Below are positions 7,872-16,889 of a DNA stretch of 64,000 nt, piece by piece. Made by a program: the position numbers and the translations under genes. How positions within the stretch are numbered: the first letter of the stretch is position 1; the number at the start of each line of letters is the position of its first letter. This DNA is from Pseudophaeobacter profundi (GTDB lineage Bacteria > Pseudomonadota > Alphaproteobacteria > Rhodobacterales > Rhodobacteraceae), in NCBI RefSeq assembly GCF_029697505.1, contig NZ_JARJEF010000007.1:124001-188000 (forward strand), given 5' to 3'. The notes under the pieces were generated by a model. It was not told the DNA's origin, made no database searches, and worked only from the letters and a program-made list of their open reading frames with translations.

Positions 7872-8825
7872 GTGAACATGCCAGATCGTCTGCCCCCTCT
7901 GACCGCCCTGCGTGCCTTTGATGCGGCCGCGCGTCATATGTCCTTTGCCCAGGCCGCTGCGGAGCTGAACGTGACGCCTGCGGCCCTGTCCTTTCAAATC
8001 AAATCGCTGGAAGAGCACCTGGGCGCGCCGCTGTTTCGCCGCCTCAACCGCGCGGTAGAACTAACCGAGGCAGGCCGCACCCTCGCCCCCGGTGCCGCAG
8101 AGGGGTTTCAAACCCTGTCCGCCGCCTGGATGGCCACGACGCGCTTGCAGGACAACAGCTCTCTGACCGTGACGGCCGGTCCGGCGCTGACCGCAAAATG
8201 GCTGGCGCCCCGGCTCTATGAATTTGCCCGCGCCCACCCCGAAATCGACCTGCGATTTTCCGCAACCCTGCGCAATCTGGATCTAGAGCGTGACGATGTG
8301 GATGTGGCAATCCGCTTTGGCTATGGCCAGGATGATGGGCTATATTCGGTGCCCGCGCGCAAGGAATGGCTGACGCCGGTGATGTCGCCAGAGCTGGCCG
8401 CCCAGTTTCCAACCCCCGAAAGCCTGTTGCAAGCGCCGCTGATCTTTGATGATTCCATCGATTTTTTGCAACCCCCCTGCGACTGGCCTACCTGGTTTCG
8501 CGCCTGCGGGATTGACTTCACGCCCCTGCATGGCACCCATTTTTCCAATGCAGATCACGCCATCAATGCCGCGGTTGCCGGCATGGGCGTGGCGCTGGGA
8601 CGACGTCCGATGATCATTGCCGATCTACAAGAAGGTCGCCTGGTCGCCCCCTTCAAAGTGGCGATTGAAACCAAGGCGCGGTTTCGCTTTCTGTGTCTGC
8701 AGGGGGCGGAAAACCGACCTCAGATTGCGGCCTTTCGTGATTGGTTCCTGGCAGAAATCGAAAAAACCGCGCATATTTCCGATCGCTTCACCATACTCCC
8801 GGTTGAGGACATTCCTGCCCTATGA
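7872..8825 (+). CDS. LysR-family regulator, GcvA-like
   Basis: DNA-binding transcription factor of 317 residues. The N-terminal winged helix has PPLTALRAFDAAARHMSFAQ and TPAALSFQIKSLE, typical of the GcvA/AmpR-like branch, followed by a substrate-binding domain. The ligand is unknown. I use the GTG at 7872 because a TAAGG lies about 9 bases upstream; an ATG two codons later (7878) is equally possible. Its stop overlaps the start of the EamA transporter by four bases (ATGA), so the pair is co-translated and the transporter is a likely regulatory target along with the divergent 51-aa gene. Confidence 0.9.
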   Translation: MNMPDRLPPLTALRAFDAAARHMSFAQAAAELNVTPAALSFQIKSLEEHLGAPLFRRLNRAVELTEAGRTLAPGAAEGFQTLSAAWMATTRLQDNSSLTVTAGPALTAKWLAPRLYEFARAHPEIDLRFSATLRNLDLERDDVDVAIRFGYGQDDGLYSVPARKEWLTPVMSPELAAQFPTPESLLQAPLIFDDSIDFLQPPCDWPTWFRACGIDFTPLHGTHFSNADHAINAAVAGMGVALGRRPMIIADLQEGRLVAPFKVAIETKARFRFLCLQGAENRPQIAAFRDWFLAEIEKTAHISDRFTILPVEDIPAL

Positions 8826-9676
8826 CCCGTTCCAGTGCGACCGCCACGGGGTTCATCGCCGTGCTTCTCTGGGCCTTTCTGGCGCTGCTGACTGTCGGGT
8901 CTGCGCCGATGCCGCCGCTATTGCTGAATGCGATCTGTTTCACCCTTGGCGGCGCCTTGGGGCTGATCTGGACCTTTTGTTCTGGCGGATTGGGTCAGCT
9001 GCGCGCCGTTTCCTGGCGGGTCTATGCCTTTGGCTCACTTGGGCTATTTGGCTATCATGCGCTCTACTTTTCAGCCCTGCGCCTGGCGCCCGCTGCCGAA
9101 GCCGGGTTGATTGCCTATCTCTGGCCGCTGCTGATCGTGGTCTTTTCCGGCCTGCTCCCGGGGGAGCGCCTGCGGCGGGGCCATCTGATTGGTGCCACGC
9201 TTGGCTTTGTCGGGGCGGCAGTGCTGATCACCGGCGGCGCAGGCGGCTTTCAGACCGCCTTCCTACCCGGCTATCTGCTCGCCCTGCTCTGCGCCCTGTG
9301 CTGGTCCGGCTATTCCGTGCTGTCGCGGCTGGTTGGCACCGCGCCGACCAGCTCGGTTGCGGTGTTCTGCCTGCTGACCGCGCTGGCCTCCTGGGGGCTG
9401 CATTTTGCGCTTGAGGACACGATCTGGCCGCAGGCCGTGCTGGGCTGGGTCTCGGTGCTACTCTTGGGGTTGGGGCCTGTGGGGCTGGCATTCTATGTCT
9501 GGGACATCGGGGTCAAACAGGGGGATATTCAGCTCTTGGGGACCAGTTCTTATGCGGCGCCGCTTCTGTCAACCCTGATACTGGTGCTCGCCGGAGTGGC
9601 TGATGCAAGCTGGAGCCTGGCCCTGGCCGCAGTCCTGATCACCGTGGGCGCTGTGGTTGCCGCCAAAACTGTCTGA
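8822..9676 (+). CDS. EamA/DMT-family inner-membrane transporter
   Basis: A 284-residue protein with about ten hydrophobic segments in two EamA repeats (roughly residues 5-135 and 145-282), typical of drug/metabolite or amino-acid exporters. Motifs such as YLWPLLIVVFSGLLPGE and LLGTSSYAAPLLSTLILVLAG fit the family. The substrate cannot be deduced. The ATG overlaps the stop of the LysR gene, so the two form one operon. Downstream (9677-9825) I see no further gene on this strand. Confidence 0.92.
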   Translation: MTRSSATATGFIAVLLWAFLALLTVGSAPMPPLLLNAICFTLGGALGLIWTFCSGGLGQLRAVSWRVYAFGSLGLFGYHALYFSALRLAPAAEAGLIAYLWPLLIVVFSGLLPGERLRRGHLIGATLGFVGAAVLITGGAGGFQTAFLPGYLLALLCALCWSGYSVLSRLVGTAPTSSVAVFCLLTALASWGLHFALEDTIWPQAVLGWVSVLLLGLGPVGLAFYVWDIGVKQGDIQLLGTSSYAAPLLSTLILVLAGVADASWSLALAAVLITVGAVVAAKTV

Positions 9677-9825
9677 ATCGTCAAGGCAGCGTGATGATTG
9701 GCCTCCATGATCGCTCTCAGGCACGGGTACCAAACTAAAAGGGCCGCCACGACTGGCAGCCCAAAATTTCAACTATCGTCCCATTTACCACTGTCTGCCC
9801 TGATGGCAACGCGCGGCACTTGGGC

Positions 9826-10005
9826 TTATGCGGATTCAGTTTCGTAGCTCAGCCGCTTGATTTCTTCTTTGAGTTTCAGCTTCTGCTTCTTAAGCCCGGC
9901 AATCACCAAGCCATCGATACTGGGGGATCGTTGGGCCGTCTCTACTTCCATACTAAGGTGGTCATGCTTCTTTTTCAGTTCGGTCAGATGCGAGCTGAGG
10001 CTCAT
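9826..10005 (-). CDS. YdcH/DUF465 small coiled-coil protein (59 aa)
   Basis: Starts MSLSSHLTELKKKHDHLS and contains SIDGLVIAGLKKQKLKLKEEI, the characteristic YdcH (DUF465) pattern: a charged helical hairpin of about 60 residues. The function of the family is unknown. AGGAGG lies 7 bases before the ATG. It stands alone, on the strand opposite to the EamA gene that precedes it, with a 217-bp upstream gap that contains a hairpin (ACCCCG/CGGGGT, about 10035-10052) in its probable leader. Confidence 0.88.
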   Translation of the reverse strand: MSLSSHLTELKKKHDHLSMEVETAQRSPSIDGLVIAGLKKQKLKLKEEIKRLSYETESA

Positions 10006-10222
10006 GGCGTTCCTCCTTTAAAGCGAGATATGCAACCCCGAAACGACGGGGTCAAAGTGAGTGGAGCACAAGTTTTACCATCTGTCACGCTGCAGACGCA
10101 TATTTTTGTCATGAAATTGTCATATCGGCCAAAGCCCGCCAAAAGCTATATTTCTATAGGCAAAAACACCAATAAATGCTGTCATTTTTACAGGCATCGA
10201 TTGCAAAGTGGGTGCTCGATAC
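10006..10222. other. Intergenic region between YdcH and the methyltransferase gene
   Basis: A 217-bp spacer, more AT-rich than the flanking genes, with a dyad ACCCCG-AAACGA-CGGGGT near 10035. It should carry the promoter and leader of the YdcH gene (minus strand) and the 3' end of the methyltransferase transcript. No coding sequence is evident. Confidence 0.4.
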
Positions 10223-11029
10223 TTACTTTGGCGCGGGCCAGATCAGCGGCGCACCCTCGCGCAGGATGGCTCGCACTTCGGGGCGATAGCTCTCTGCGTC
10301 GGCCGTGTGATGCAGACCCTCATGCAGGATCAACGGCGCGTGCAGCCGAAAATCAGCCCGCCCGCCCTTGCGCGCGCGCAGCAAAACCAGCTCGGCCGGG
10401 CGGCCCTGCCGCGGTGCCAGCGGCAAAATTTCAAGCGAGCCAAGGCAGGCCTGACAAGCGCTGAGCATTTCCGGCAGACGATCTGCCCGCTGGATCATGT
10501 GCAGGTATCCCTTGTAGACCAATCGCCGCGCCGCAGTTTCAATCCAGACCGACAGCGGGGTGTCGCCCCCCAGGGCGATCTGCCGCCCCGCATCCAGCGC
10601 CGGACTATGGGCGCCTGTGCGGTAGTAGGGCGGGTTGGCCAGCACGTGATCAAACTGGCGCTGGCGCAGCTCTTTCGGCAGGTTCGCCAGATTGGCCTCG
10701 ACCACCTCCAGCACCTGGCCATTCTGGCGGCCATTGCGCCGCGCAAGATTGGCGTAATCGGGCTGTAGCTCTACCCCGGTCAACCCCAGGCCGGAGACCC
10801 GCGCGCCAAGGCACAACAGGGCCTGACCGCCACCGCAGCCCAGCTCTAGCACCTGCTCGCCCTCACGCGCAGGCAGGGCCGCCGCCAAAAGCACGGGGTC
10901 CACCCCGGCGCGGTAGCCCCCTCGCGGCTGCCACAGCTTGACCCGACCACCAAGGAAATCATCCAGCGACAACGCCTCATCAGCAAAACTAAGCCCTGCC
11001 ACAGGCCCGGCTTTGCCCGTGCCACTCAT
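10223..11029 (-). CDS. TrmN6-like N6-adenine methyltransferase
   Basis: SAM-dependent methyltransferase of 268 residues. Motif I is LELGCGGG (61-68), an acidic motif II follows in TGVELQPDYANLARRN, and the N6-adenine catalytic motif is NPPY (Asn132) in ANPPYYRTGA. This is the architecture of tRNA1(Val) adenine-37 N6-methyltransferase (YfiC/TrmN6), so it probably modifies tRNA; the exact target is inferred. Its ATG overlaps the stop of the upstream DUF2007 gene by four bases (ATGA). Confidence 0.85.
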   Translation of the reverse strand: MSGTGKAGPVAGLSFADEALSLDDFLGGRVKLWQPRGGYRAGVDPVLLAAALPAREGEQVLELGCGGGQALLCLGARVSGLGLTGVELQPDYANLARRNGRQNGQVLEVVEANLANLPKELRQRQFDHVLANPPYYRTGAHSPALDAGRQIALGGDTPLSVWIETAARRLVYKGYLHMIQRADRLPEMLSACQACLGSLEILPLAPRQGRPAELVLLRARKGGRADFRLHAPLILHEGLHHTADAESYRPEVRAILREGAPLIWPAPK

Positions 11030-11247
11030 GTCGCCTGGCCAAGCGGGATATCATTGTCCCGCATCGCACGCAGCGCCAGGTCGTAGTCCCCTTCCCGTAC
11101 CATCAGACGGCGCGGGAAAATTCCAATGCCACCTTCAAGGATGCTCATATTTACGTCCATCTGAAAGCAGTCTATATCCTCACCCTCAAGAAGGGCGGAT
11201 GCAAAGGCCAGGACAGTCGGATCGGTGCTGCGCAAAAGTTCTTTCAT
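11026..11247 (-). CDS. DUF2007 small protein (73 aa)
   Basis: MKELLRSTDPTVLAFASALLEGEDIDCFQMD begins a compact alpha/beta domain of the DUF2007 (putative signal-transducing, GlnB-like fold) type. The function is unknown. The ATG at 11247 is chosen from homology of the N-terminus; an upstream in-frame start would overlap the divergent polyprenyl synthase. It is translationally coupled (ATGA) to the methyltransferase, and its start is 57 bp from the divergent polyprenyl synthase start. Confidence 0.82.
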   Translation of the reverse strand: MKELLRSTDPTVLAFASALLEGEDIDCFQMDVNMSILEGGIGIFPRRLMVREGDYDLALRAMRDNDIPLGQAT

Positions 11248-11304
11248 GGGGATGGATCTAAGGGCAAGGCACAGGCCTTGTCGAGCCTGAAAGCCGGGGA
11301 AGCA

Positions 11305-12303
11305 ATGAACCAAATCACAACGCAAAAACCACATGACTTGCTTGCCGCGACCCTGAGTTCAGAAATGGACGCGGTCAACACATTGATCCAGACCAGAATG
11401 GCGTCAAAACACGCCCCCCGGATCCCCGAGGTGACCGCCCATCTGGTCGAGGCCGGCGGCAAGCGCCTGCGGCCGATGCTGACCCTCGCGGCCGCGCGGC
11501 TCTGTGGCTATGAGGGGGCGCATCATGTCAAACTGGCAGCCACCGTCGAATTCATCCACACAGCGACCCTGCTGCATGATGATGTGGTTGACGAAAGCGG
11601 CCAGCGCCGTGGCCGCCCTACCGCCAATCTGTTGTGGGATAACAAAAGCTCGGTTCTGGTTGGCGATTACCTGTTTTCGCGTAGCTTCCAGTTGATGGTG
11701 GAAACCGGCTCGCTGCGGGTCCTGGACATACTTGCCAATGCCTCTGCCACCATCGCCGAGGGCGAAGTCCTGCAAATGACCGCCGCCTCGAATCTCTCTA
11801 CCGATGAAGCGGTCTATCTGCAGGTGGTGCGGGGCAAGACCGCCGCGCTTTTTTCCGCCGCAACCGAGGTCGGCGGCGTGATCGCCGAGGCCCCTGCCGA
11901 TCAGATCAAGGCGCTCTATGACTATGGCGATGCCCTGGGCATTGCCTTTCAAATTGCCGATGACCTGCTGGATTATCAAGGCGACAGCAATGCAACCGGC
12001 AAGAATGTCGGCGACGATTTTCGCGAACGCAAACTGACCCTGCCGGTGATCAAGGCGGTGGCCCAGGCCACAGAGGAAGAGCGCCGGTTCTGGCAGCGCA
12101 CCATCGAAAAGGGTCAGCAGGCCGAGGGCGATCTGGAACAGGCCCTTGCCTTGATGGCAAAATACGGCACCCTAGAGGCCACCCGTCAGGATGCGCTGCA
12201 TTGGGCGGAAACCGCCACCAAGGCCCTGACCGCGCTGCCGGATCATCCCATTCGTAAAATGCTGCATGATCTGGCCGATTATGTCGTGTCACGCCTGAAC
12301 TAG
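11305..12303 (+). CDS. Long-chain polyprenyl diphosphate synthase
   Basis: Extends farnesyl diphosphate with isopentenyl diphosphate to the C40-C50 chain of ubiquinone (ddsA/ispB-type). The 332 residues show both aspartate-rich motifs: DDVVD (92-96) and DDLLD (219-223), plus GGKRLRPML and the GKT segment. The ATG at 11305 has GGGGA just upstream; a TTG nine codons earlier is less likely. In this clade the product is usually decaprenyl (ubiquinone-10), which cannot be proven from sequence. Its terminator lies inside the convergent ispE gene (12370-12394). Confidence 0.94.
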   Translation: MNQITTQKPHDLLAATLSSEMDAVNTLIQTRMASKHAPRIPEVTAHLVEAGGKRLRPMLTLAAARLCGYEGAHHVKLAATVEFIHTATLLHDDVVDESGQRRGRPTANLLWDNKSSVLVGDYLFSRSFQLMVETGSLRVLDILANASATIAEGEVLQMTAASNLSTDEAVYLQVVRGKTAALFSAATEVGGVIAEAPADQIKALYDYGDALGIAFQIADDLLDYQGDSNATGKNVGDDFRERKLTLPVIKAVAQATEEERRFWQRTIEKGQQAEGDLEQALALMAKYGTLEATRQDALHWAETATKALTALPDHPIRKMLHDLADYVVSRLN

Positions 12304-12313
12304 CCTGGTTGCG

Positions 12314-13135
12314 TCAGGTCAGGCTGACAGCCCGGATCCACCAGTCGGGGTGCTCGGTGCCGATCTGATAGGCGGCCTTATGGGCCGCCTTTTTGCTGGC
12401 ATAAAGCGCAAAGCAGGTGGCACCGGACCCGGACATGCGGGCAAGCAGTGCGCCAGAGCTGGCGCCCAGATCCCCCAGCACCCGATCAATTTCAGGGGCA
12501 ACGCGCCGGGCCGCTGGCTCCAGATCGTTGCGCTGTTCTGCCAGCCAGGCAGCGCAGTCCGATGGGCTGGAAAAGGTGGGGATCGTCGCTGGCATTGACG
12601 GATTGTCGCGGCTTTGCAGTCCCGAAAACACCGCCCCTGTCGGAACATGGCAGCCGGGATTGACCAAAAGCGCCTGCAGCTCTGGCAGATCAACTTTGGT
12701 GATCTCCTCGCCAATGCCATGCATACGGGCGGCCCGTGCAAGGCCGCAGACTGGCACATCCGCCCCCAGTGACAGCGCCAAGCCAGGCGGGATCAGCCGC
12801 CCCTGCGCCGCCAATGCCCGCAGCAGGGCGGCTGCATCGCAGGACCCGCCGCCGATGCCTGCCCCATGCGGCAACTCTTTTTTCAGATGAATATGCCCCT
12901 GCCAGCCCATACCAAGCGCGGCCTGCCAGACAAGATTACGCTGATCATTCGGCACGCCTTCGGCAAAGGGACCAGACAGGCTAAGTGCCATCTGCGCGGC
13001 CGGTTCCAGTTGCAGATGGTCACCCAGATCGGCAAAGACCACCAGAGAATCCAGCAGATGATAACCATCGGCGCGCTGGCCAGTAACATGCAGGGTCAGG
13101 TTGATCTTTGCCGGGGCAAAGATATCAGCCTTCAT
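12314..13135 (-). CDS. ispE: 4-diphosphocytidyl-2-C-methyl-D-erythritol kinase
   Basis: GHMP kinase of the MEP isoprenoid pathway. MKADIFAPAKINLTLHVTGQRADGYH carries the Lys-Asn and Asp-Gly-Tyr-His motifs, the ATP loop is LPHGAGIGGGSCDAAALL, and the third motif is MSGSGATCFALY. 273 residues, normal length. The ATG at 13135 lies inside the end of the upstream TPR gene (11-base overlap), so the two are translationally coupled. The last part of the gene also carries, on the opposite strand, the terminator of the polyprenyl synthase gene. Confidence 0.96.
   Translation of the reverse strand: MKADIFAPAKINLTLHVTGQRADGYHLLDSLVVFADLGDHLQLEPAAQMALSLSGPFAEGVPNDQRNLVWQAALGMGWQGHIHLKKELPHGAGIGGGSCDAAALLRALAAQGRLIPPGLALSLGADVPVCGLARAARMHGIGEEITKVDLPELQALLVNPGCHVPTGAVFSGLQSRDNPSMPATIPTFSSPSDCAAWLAEQRNDLEPAARRVAPEIDRVLGDLGASSGALLARMSGSGATCFALYASKKAAHKAAYQIGTEHPDWWIRAVSLT
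12370..12394 (+). terminator. Terminator of polyprenyl synthase inside ispE
   Basis: AGGCGGCC (12370-12377), loop TTATG and GGCCGCCT (12383-12390) run into TTTTT on the plus strand, 67 bp after the polyprenyl synthase stop. The same bases encode a Lys/Ala-rich stretch of IspE (KKAAHKAAY) on the minus strand. Confidence 0.85.
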
Positions 13136-14885
13136 TGGCGACCTGCAAAGGGGCTGCACCTTCTTGCTCAAGCACTTGATCCAGACCGATTTCCAACTTG
13201 CTGCGGATCCGGTCGGGGTCAGCCTCGCCATCCCCCTTGCCACTGCGAATGAAGGAGAGGGCGCGCTTCCACTGGAATTCGGCTTCGCGCTGGCGGCCCA
13301 CAGCCCAGTAGACATCGCCCAGGTGATCATTGACCACTGGATCCACCGGCATCAGCTCGACCGCGCGTTCCATATGCGCAACGGCCTCTTCATACCGGCC
13401 AAGCCGATAGAACACCCAGCCCAGGCTGTCGACGATATAGCCCGAATCCGGGCGCGCCGCGACGGCCTGTTCGATCATGCCCAGGGCTTCCTCCAGCTTG
13501 TCATCTTTTTCGATCAACGAATAGCCAAGGTAGTTCAGCACCTGCGGGCTATCGGGGCGCAGCGCCAGCGACGCGCGGAAATCGGCCTCGGCCTTGGGCC
13601 ATTGCTTTAGCCGTTCGTGGGCAATGCCACGCGCGTAATACAGGAACCAGCGACTGCCGGCATCCTCGGCCAGATAGGACAGGGCAGTGTCATAGGCCGC
13701 GACAGCGCCGATATAGTCCTCTTGCTGGCGCAGCAAATCGCCCAGGCTGATCGAGATCTGCGGCAGGGTGGGGAAATCCTGCACCAGCTGTTCCAGCACC
13801 TCGGCGGCGGCATCCGGTTTGGCGGCCCGGCGCATTGCCTCGGCGCGACCCATTTCAGCGGCGTAGTATTCGGGATGGGTGTTTGGCACCTGTTTGTAGG
13901 TGGCAATCGACAGCTCATAGCGGCCCAGCTGATCCAGCAAATCAGCACTGAGCAGGATCGCATCAATATGCTGCGGGCTAAGCGCTGCCGCCACACGGGC
14001 ATACATCAGGACAAAATCGCTGGCGGCTTCACCGCTCATCACGGCGGCCAGGGTAAAGAACACCTCGGCGATGCCATCACGGGCGGTACTGGCAATCGAA
14101 AAACCCAGCGCTTCGCCAGCGGCAAGCCGGGCGCGAATGTCATCCAGGGCCGGGTCCGTGGCACTGCCAAAGCTGGCCTCCAGCGTGGCCAGCGCCTGTT
14201 CGTTTTCACCCAGCTGAGACAGGATTTCGATCCGGGCCAGCGCCGCGCGGCGCGACAGCCGCGCCAGCTGGCCGTCATTGGCTGCAAACAGCGCCTCTGC
14301 GCCGTCGTAATTGCCAGCCGAAGCCAGTGCCAGTGCCTTGTGGTAAAGGGCAAATGGGCGCAGGGCCTCTTCCTCGGCGATGCGATCAAACACCGCCAGC
14401 GCCTTATCAACAGAGCCAACCCCCATATGCGCCCAGGCTTCGACCAGCCCATCCACCAGCGGGTGGATTTGTCGGCCCTCGTCGTCGCTTTCCAGTATGG
14501 TCTGGAAATCCTCAGCCAGGGCAAAGCCGCCAACCATGACGATATTGGCCGCCTGGCTGCTCGCGCCACTTTGCCAAAGCCGCTCGGCCACCGGGATTGC
14601 CTGTTTCATCTGGCCCTGGGCCAGATGGGCAAAGACCACGTTTTCCATCAGCAGCGGATTGGACGGATCCCGTACCAATGCACGGGTATAATAGTCTGCT
14701 GCCGCGGAAAAATCGCTTTCATAGGTGGCCGCCCGGCCCGCCAGATAGGACCCGGCCAGCCCCTCGGCCACTGCGGGTTGCGTCGCCAGCGCCCCTGTGG
14801 CGGCCAATGCGGCCAGAGAAACGAAGGGGCGGAAACAGAACGTTGGGGTCAATACAGGCAGGTTGCGAAGAAATGATACCGGCAC
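13125..14885 (-). CDS. Exported TPR-repeat protein
   Basis: 586 residues. After an N-terminal signal region (FVSLAALAATGALATQPAVA, cleavage near residue 40) it is a chain of tetratricopeptide repeats, for example YESDFSAAADYYTRALVRDPSN, DAGSRWFLYYARGIAHERLKQWPKAEADF and VDSLGWVFYRLGRYEEAVAHMERAVELMP. It is probably a periplasmic or outer-membrane-associated scaffold; the partner is unknown. I start at the GTG at 14885 because AGGAGG lies 7 bases upstream; the ATG 23 codons earlier has no such site and would bury the signal peptide. It overlaps ispE at its 3' end. Confidence 0.9.
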   Translation of the reverse strand: MPVSFLRNLPVLTPTFCFRPFVSLAALAATGALATQPAVAEGLAGSYLAGRAATYESDFSAAADYYTRALVRDPSNPLLMENVVFAHLAQGQMKQAIPVAERLWQSGASSQAANIVMVGGFALAEDFQTILESDDEGRQIHPLVDGLVEAWAHMGVGSVDKALAVFDRIAEEEALRPFALYHKALALASAGNYDGAEALFAANDGQLARLSRRAALARIEILSQLGENEQALATLEASFGSATDPALDDIRARLAAGEALGFSIASTARDGIAEVFFTLAAVMSGEAASDFVLMYARVAAALSPQHIDAILLSADLLDQLGRYELSIATYKQVPNTHPEYYAAEMGRAEAMRRAAKPDAAAEVLEQLVQDFPTLPQISISLGDLLRQQEDYIGAVAAYDTALSYLAEDAGSRWFLYYARGIAHERLKQWPKAEADFRASLALRPDSPQVLNYLGYSLIEKDDKLEEALGMIEQAVAARPDSGYIVDSLGWVFYRLGRYEEAVAHMERAVELMPVDPVVNDHLGDVYWAVGRQREAEFQWKRALSFIRSGKGDGEADPDRIRSKLEIGLDQVLEQEGAAPLQVANEG

Positions 14886-14955
14886 CTGGGGGCCTCCTAT
14901 GCGTGTGCGCGTCGCTTGGAGAGAAAGCGTAGTGCGGCAGACCCTGACACGCAAT

Positions 14956-14977
14956 GGGGCGACCCGAAGGCCGCCCC
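14956..14977 (-). terminator. UUCG-tetraloop hairpin after ETF-QO gene
   Basis: Read on the minus strand, GGGGCGGCC, loop TTCG and GGTCGCCCC form a 9-bp stem (one G-U pair) with the very stable UUCG tetraloop. It lies about 90 bp past the ETF-QO stop and before the TPR gene start. The T-tract is poor, so it may be a terminator or an RNA-stabilising 3' structure. Confidence 0.5.
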
Positions 14978-15066
14978 AATTTTGCGTGATTTCCGCCGTT
15001 TTGCCGCATTACAGGCTATTCGTCGCTGATTTGGCGCACAGAGGCACCCATCGCGGCCCTGTGGCG

Positions 15067-16716
15067 TTACATATTAGGATAGTTCGGGCCATCGCCGCCC
15101 TGGGGTGTGGTCCAGGTGATGTTCTGGCTTGGGTCTTTGATATCGCAGGTCTTGCAGTGCACGCAGTTCTGGAAGTTGACCACAAACTCCGGCTTGCCAT
15201 CCTTTTCGACCACCTCGTAAACGCCCGCCGGACAGTAGCGCTGTGCCGGCTCGTTGAATTTTGGCAGGTTGGTCGAGATCGGCAGGCTTGGATCTGCCAG
15301 ATGCAGATGGCAGGGCTGGCTTTCTTCGTGATTGGTTGCGGCAAAGGACACATTGGTCAGCCGGTCAAACGACAGCACACCATCGGGCTTGGGGTAGGCA
15401 ATCTCTTTGTGCTTAGAGGCTTCCTCGGTTGCTTCGGCATCGTTTTTGCCATGCTTGAGCGTACCAAAAAGCGACAGGCCCAGGATGTTGTTGGTCCACA
15501 TGTCCAGACCACCCAGCATCAGCGAGGCCATCAGCCCCCATTTGGACCACATCGGCTTGACGTTGCGCACCATCTTGAGATCCTTGCCGATGGCGCCATC
15601 GCGCACGGCGGTCTCGTAGTCGGGCAGCTCATCACCGGAACGATCGGCCTTGATCGCCGCGTAGGCGGCCTCGGCTGCGGCTTTGCCTGACAGCATGGCG
15701 TTGTGGTTGCCCTTGATGCGCGGCACGTTGACCATGCCGGCAGAACAGCCCAGCAGCGCCACGCCAGGCGCAACCAGCTTGGGCATCGACTGATAGCCGC
15801 CTTCAGTGATCGCACGCGCACCATAGGCGACGCGCTTACCGCCCTTCAGCAGATCCGCAACCATGGGGTGATGCTTGAAGCGCTGGAATTCCATGTAGGG
15901 GTACAGATGTGGGTTCTTGTAGTTCAGGTGCACCACAAAACCGACGTAAACTTGGTTGTTGTCCAGGTGATAGATGAAAGAGCCACCACCAGCATTGGAG
16001 TTCAGCGGCCAGCCCATGGTGTGGGTGACGGTGCCTTCCTTGTGCTTGGCGGGATCAATTTCCCAGATCTCTTTCATGCCAACGCCGTATTTCTGCACGT
16101 CCTTGCCCGCGCCAAGATCATATTTGGCAATGACCTCTTTCGATAGCGACCCGCGCACACCTTCGCCAAGGAAGACATATTTGCCATGCAGTTCCATGCC
16201 TGGCTCGGTGTTGGGACCGTAAGAGCCATCCTGTTCCAGACCAAAGACCCCGGCAACCACGCCTTTGACTTCGCCCTTGTCACCGTAGACCAGCTCGGAA
16301 CAGGACATGCCGGGGAAGATTTCAACGCCCAGCTCTTCGGCCTGCTCGGCCATCCAGCGGCAGACATTGCCCATCGAGACAATATAATTGCCGTGGTTGT
16401 TCATAAGCGGCGGCATCGGGAAGTTGGGCACGCGGATTTGGCCTGCTTCACCCAGCATGTAGAAGTTGTCTTCTTTTACCGGCACGTTCAGCGGCGCGCC
16501 TTTTTCTTTCCAGTCCGGGATCAGCGCATCCAGACCGCAGGGGTCCAGCACTGCACCAGACAGGATATGCGCCCCCACTTCAGAGCCCTTTTCCAGCACC
16601 ACGACCTCTAGGTCGCTGTCCAGCTGTTTCAGGCGGATCGCGGCTGAAAGACCAGCGGGGCCAGCCCCTACGATCACCACGTCATATTCCATCGTTTCGC
16701 GTTCGATCTCGGCCAT
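15067..16716 (-). CDS. Electron transfer flavoprotein-ubiquinone oxidoreductase
   Basis: Passes electrons from ETF (reduced by acyl-CoA and other dehydrogenases) to ubiquinone at the inner membrane. 549 residues, full length. The N-terminal FAD site is DVVIVGAGPAGLSAAIRL; the C-terminal 4Fe-4S ligands are in CPAGVYE and CVHCKTCDIKDP. GGAG lies 6-9 bases before the ATG. It stands alone between soxR and the TPR gene and is followed by a UUCG hairpin. It would serve the DmdC-type dehydrogenase at 27228-28931 among others (inference). Confidence 0.97.
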   Translation of the reverse strand: MAEIERETMEYDVVIVGAGPAGLSAAIRLKQLDSDLEVVVLEKGSEVGAHILSGAVLDPCGLDALIPDWKEKGAPLNVPVKEDNFYMLGEAGQIRVPNFPMPPLMNNHGNYIVSMGNVCRWMAEQAEELGVEIFPGMSCSELVYGDKGEVKGVVAGVFGLEQDGSYGPNTEPGMELHGKYVFLGEGVRGSLSKEVIAKYDLGAGKDVQKYGVGMKEIWEIDPAKHKEGTVTHTMGWPLNSNAGGGSFIYHLDNNQVYVGFVVHLNYKNPHLYPYMEFQRFKHHPMVADLLKGGKRVAYGARAITEGGYQSMPKLVAPGVALLGCSAGMVNVPRIKGNHNAMLSGKAAAEAAYAAIKADRSGDELPDYETAVRDGAIGKDLKMVRNVKPMWSKWGLMASLMLGGLDMWTNNILGLSLFGTLKHGKNDAEATEEASKHKEIAYPKPDGVLSFDRLTNVSFAATNHEESQPCHLHLADPSLPISTNLPKFNEPAQRYCPAGVYEVVEKDGKPEFVVNFQNCVHCKTCDIKDPSQNITWTTPQGGDGPNYPNM

Positions 16717-16889
16717 AGAGGTGCTCCTTGGCTATTGTATTCGCTACCGGTCCCATCGCTGGGGGCGAGCTGTGCGTAATTTTCTTTCGCGGTTGCTTAG
16801 CGTTTGGCAACATACCAGGTCAATCCAAACTCTGCGTTAGTTGCATCAGATCCGCGCTTTGCCGCAGGGGCAAAGGCATTTTCCGCCGC

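Noticed and set aside
10208-10768. Plus-strand frame opposite the TrmN6-like gene
   Set aside because: The minus strand carries the NPPY methyltransferase and a coupled DUF2007 gene, so the plus frame is noise.
13617-14876. Long plus-strand frame (419 codons) opposite the TPR gene
   Set aside because: It is the shadow of a repeat-rich, GC-rich minus-strand gene with a good signal peptide and ribosome site; no domain is seen in the plus frame.
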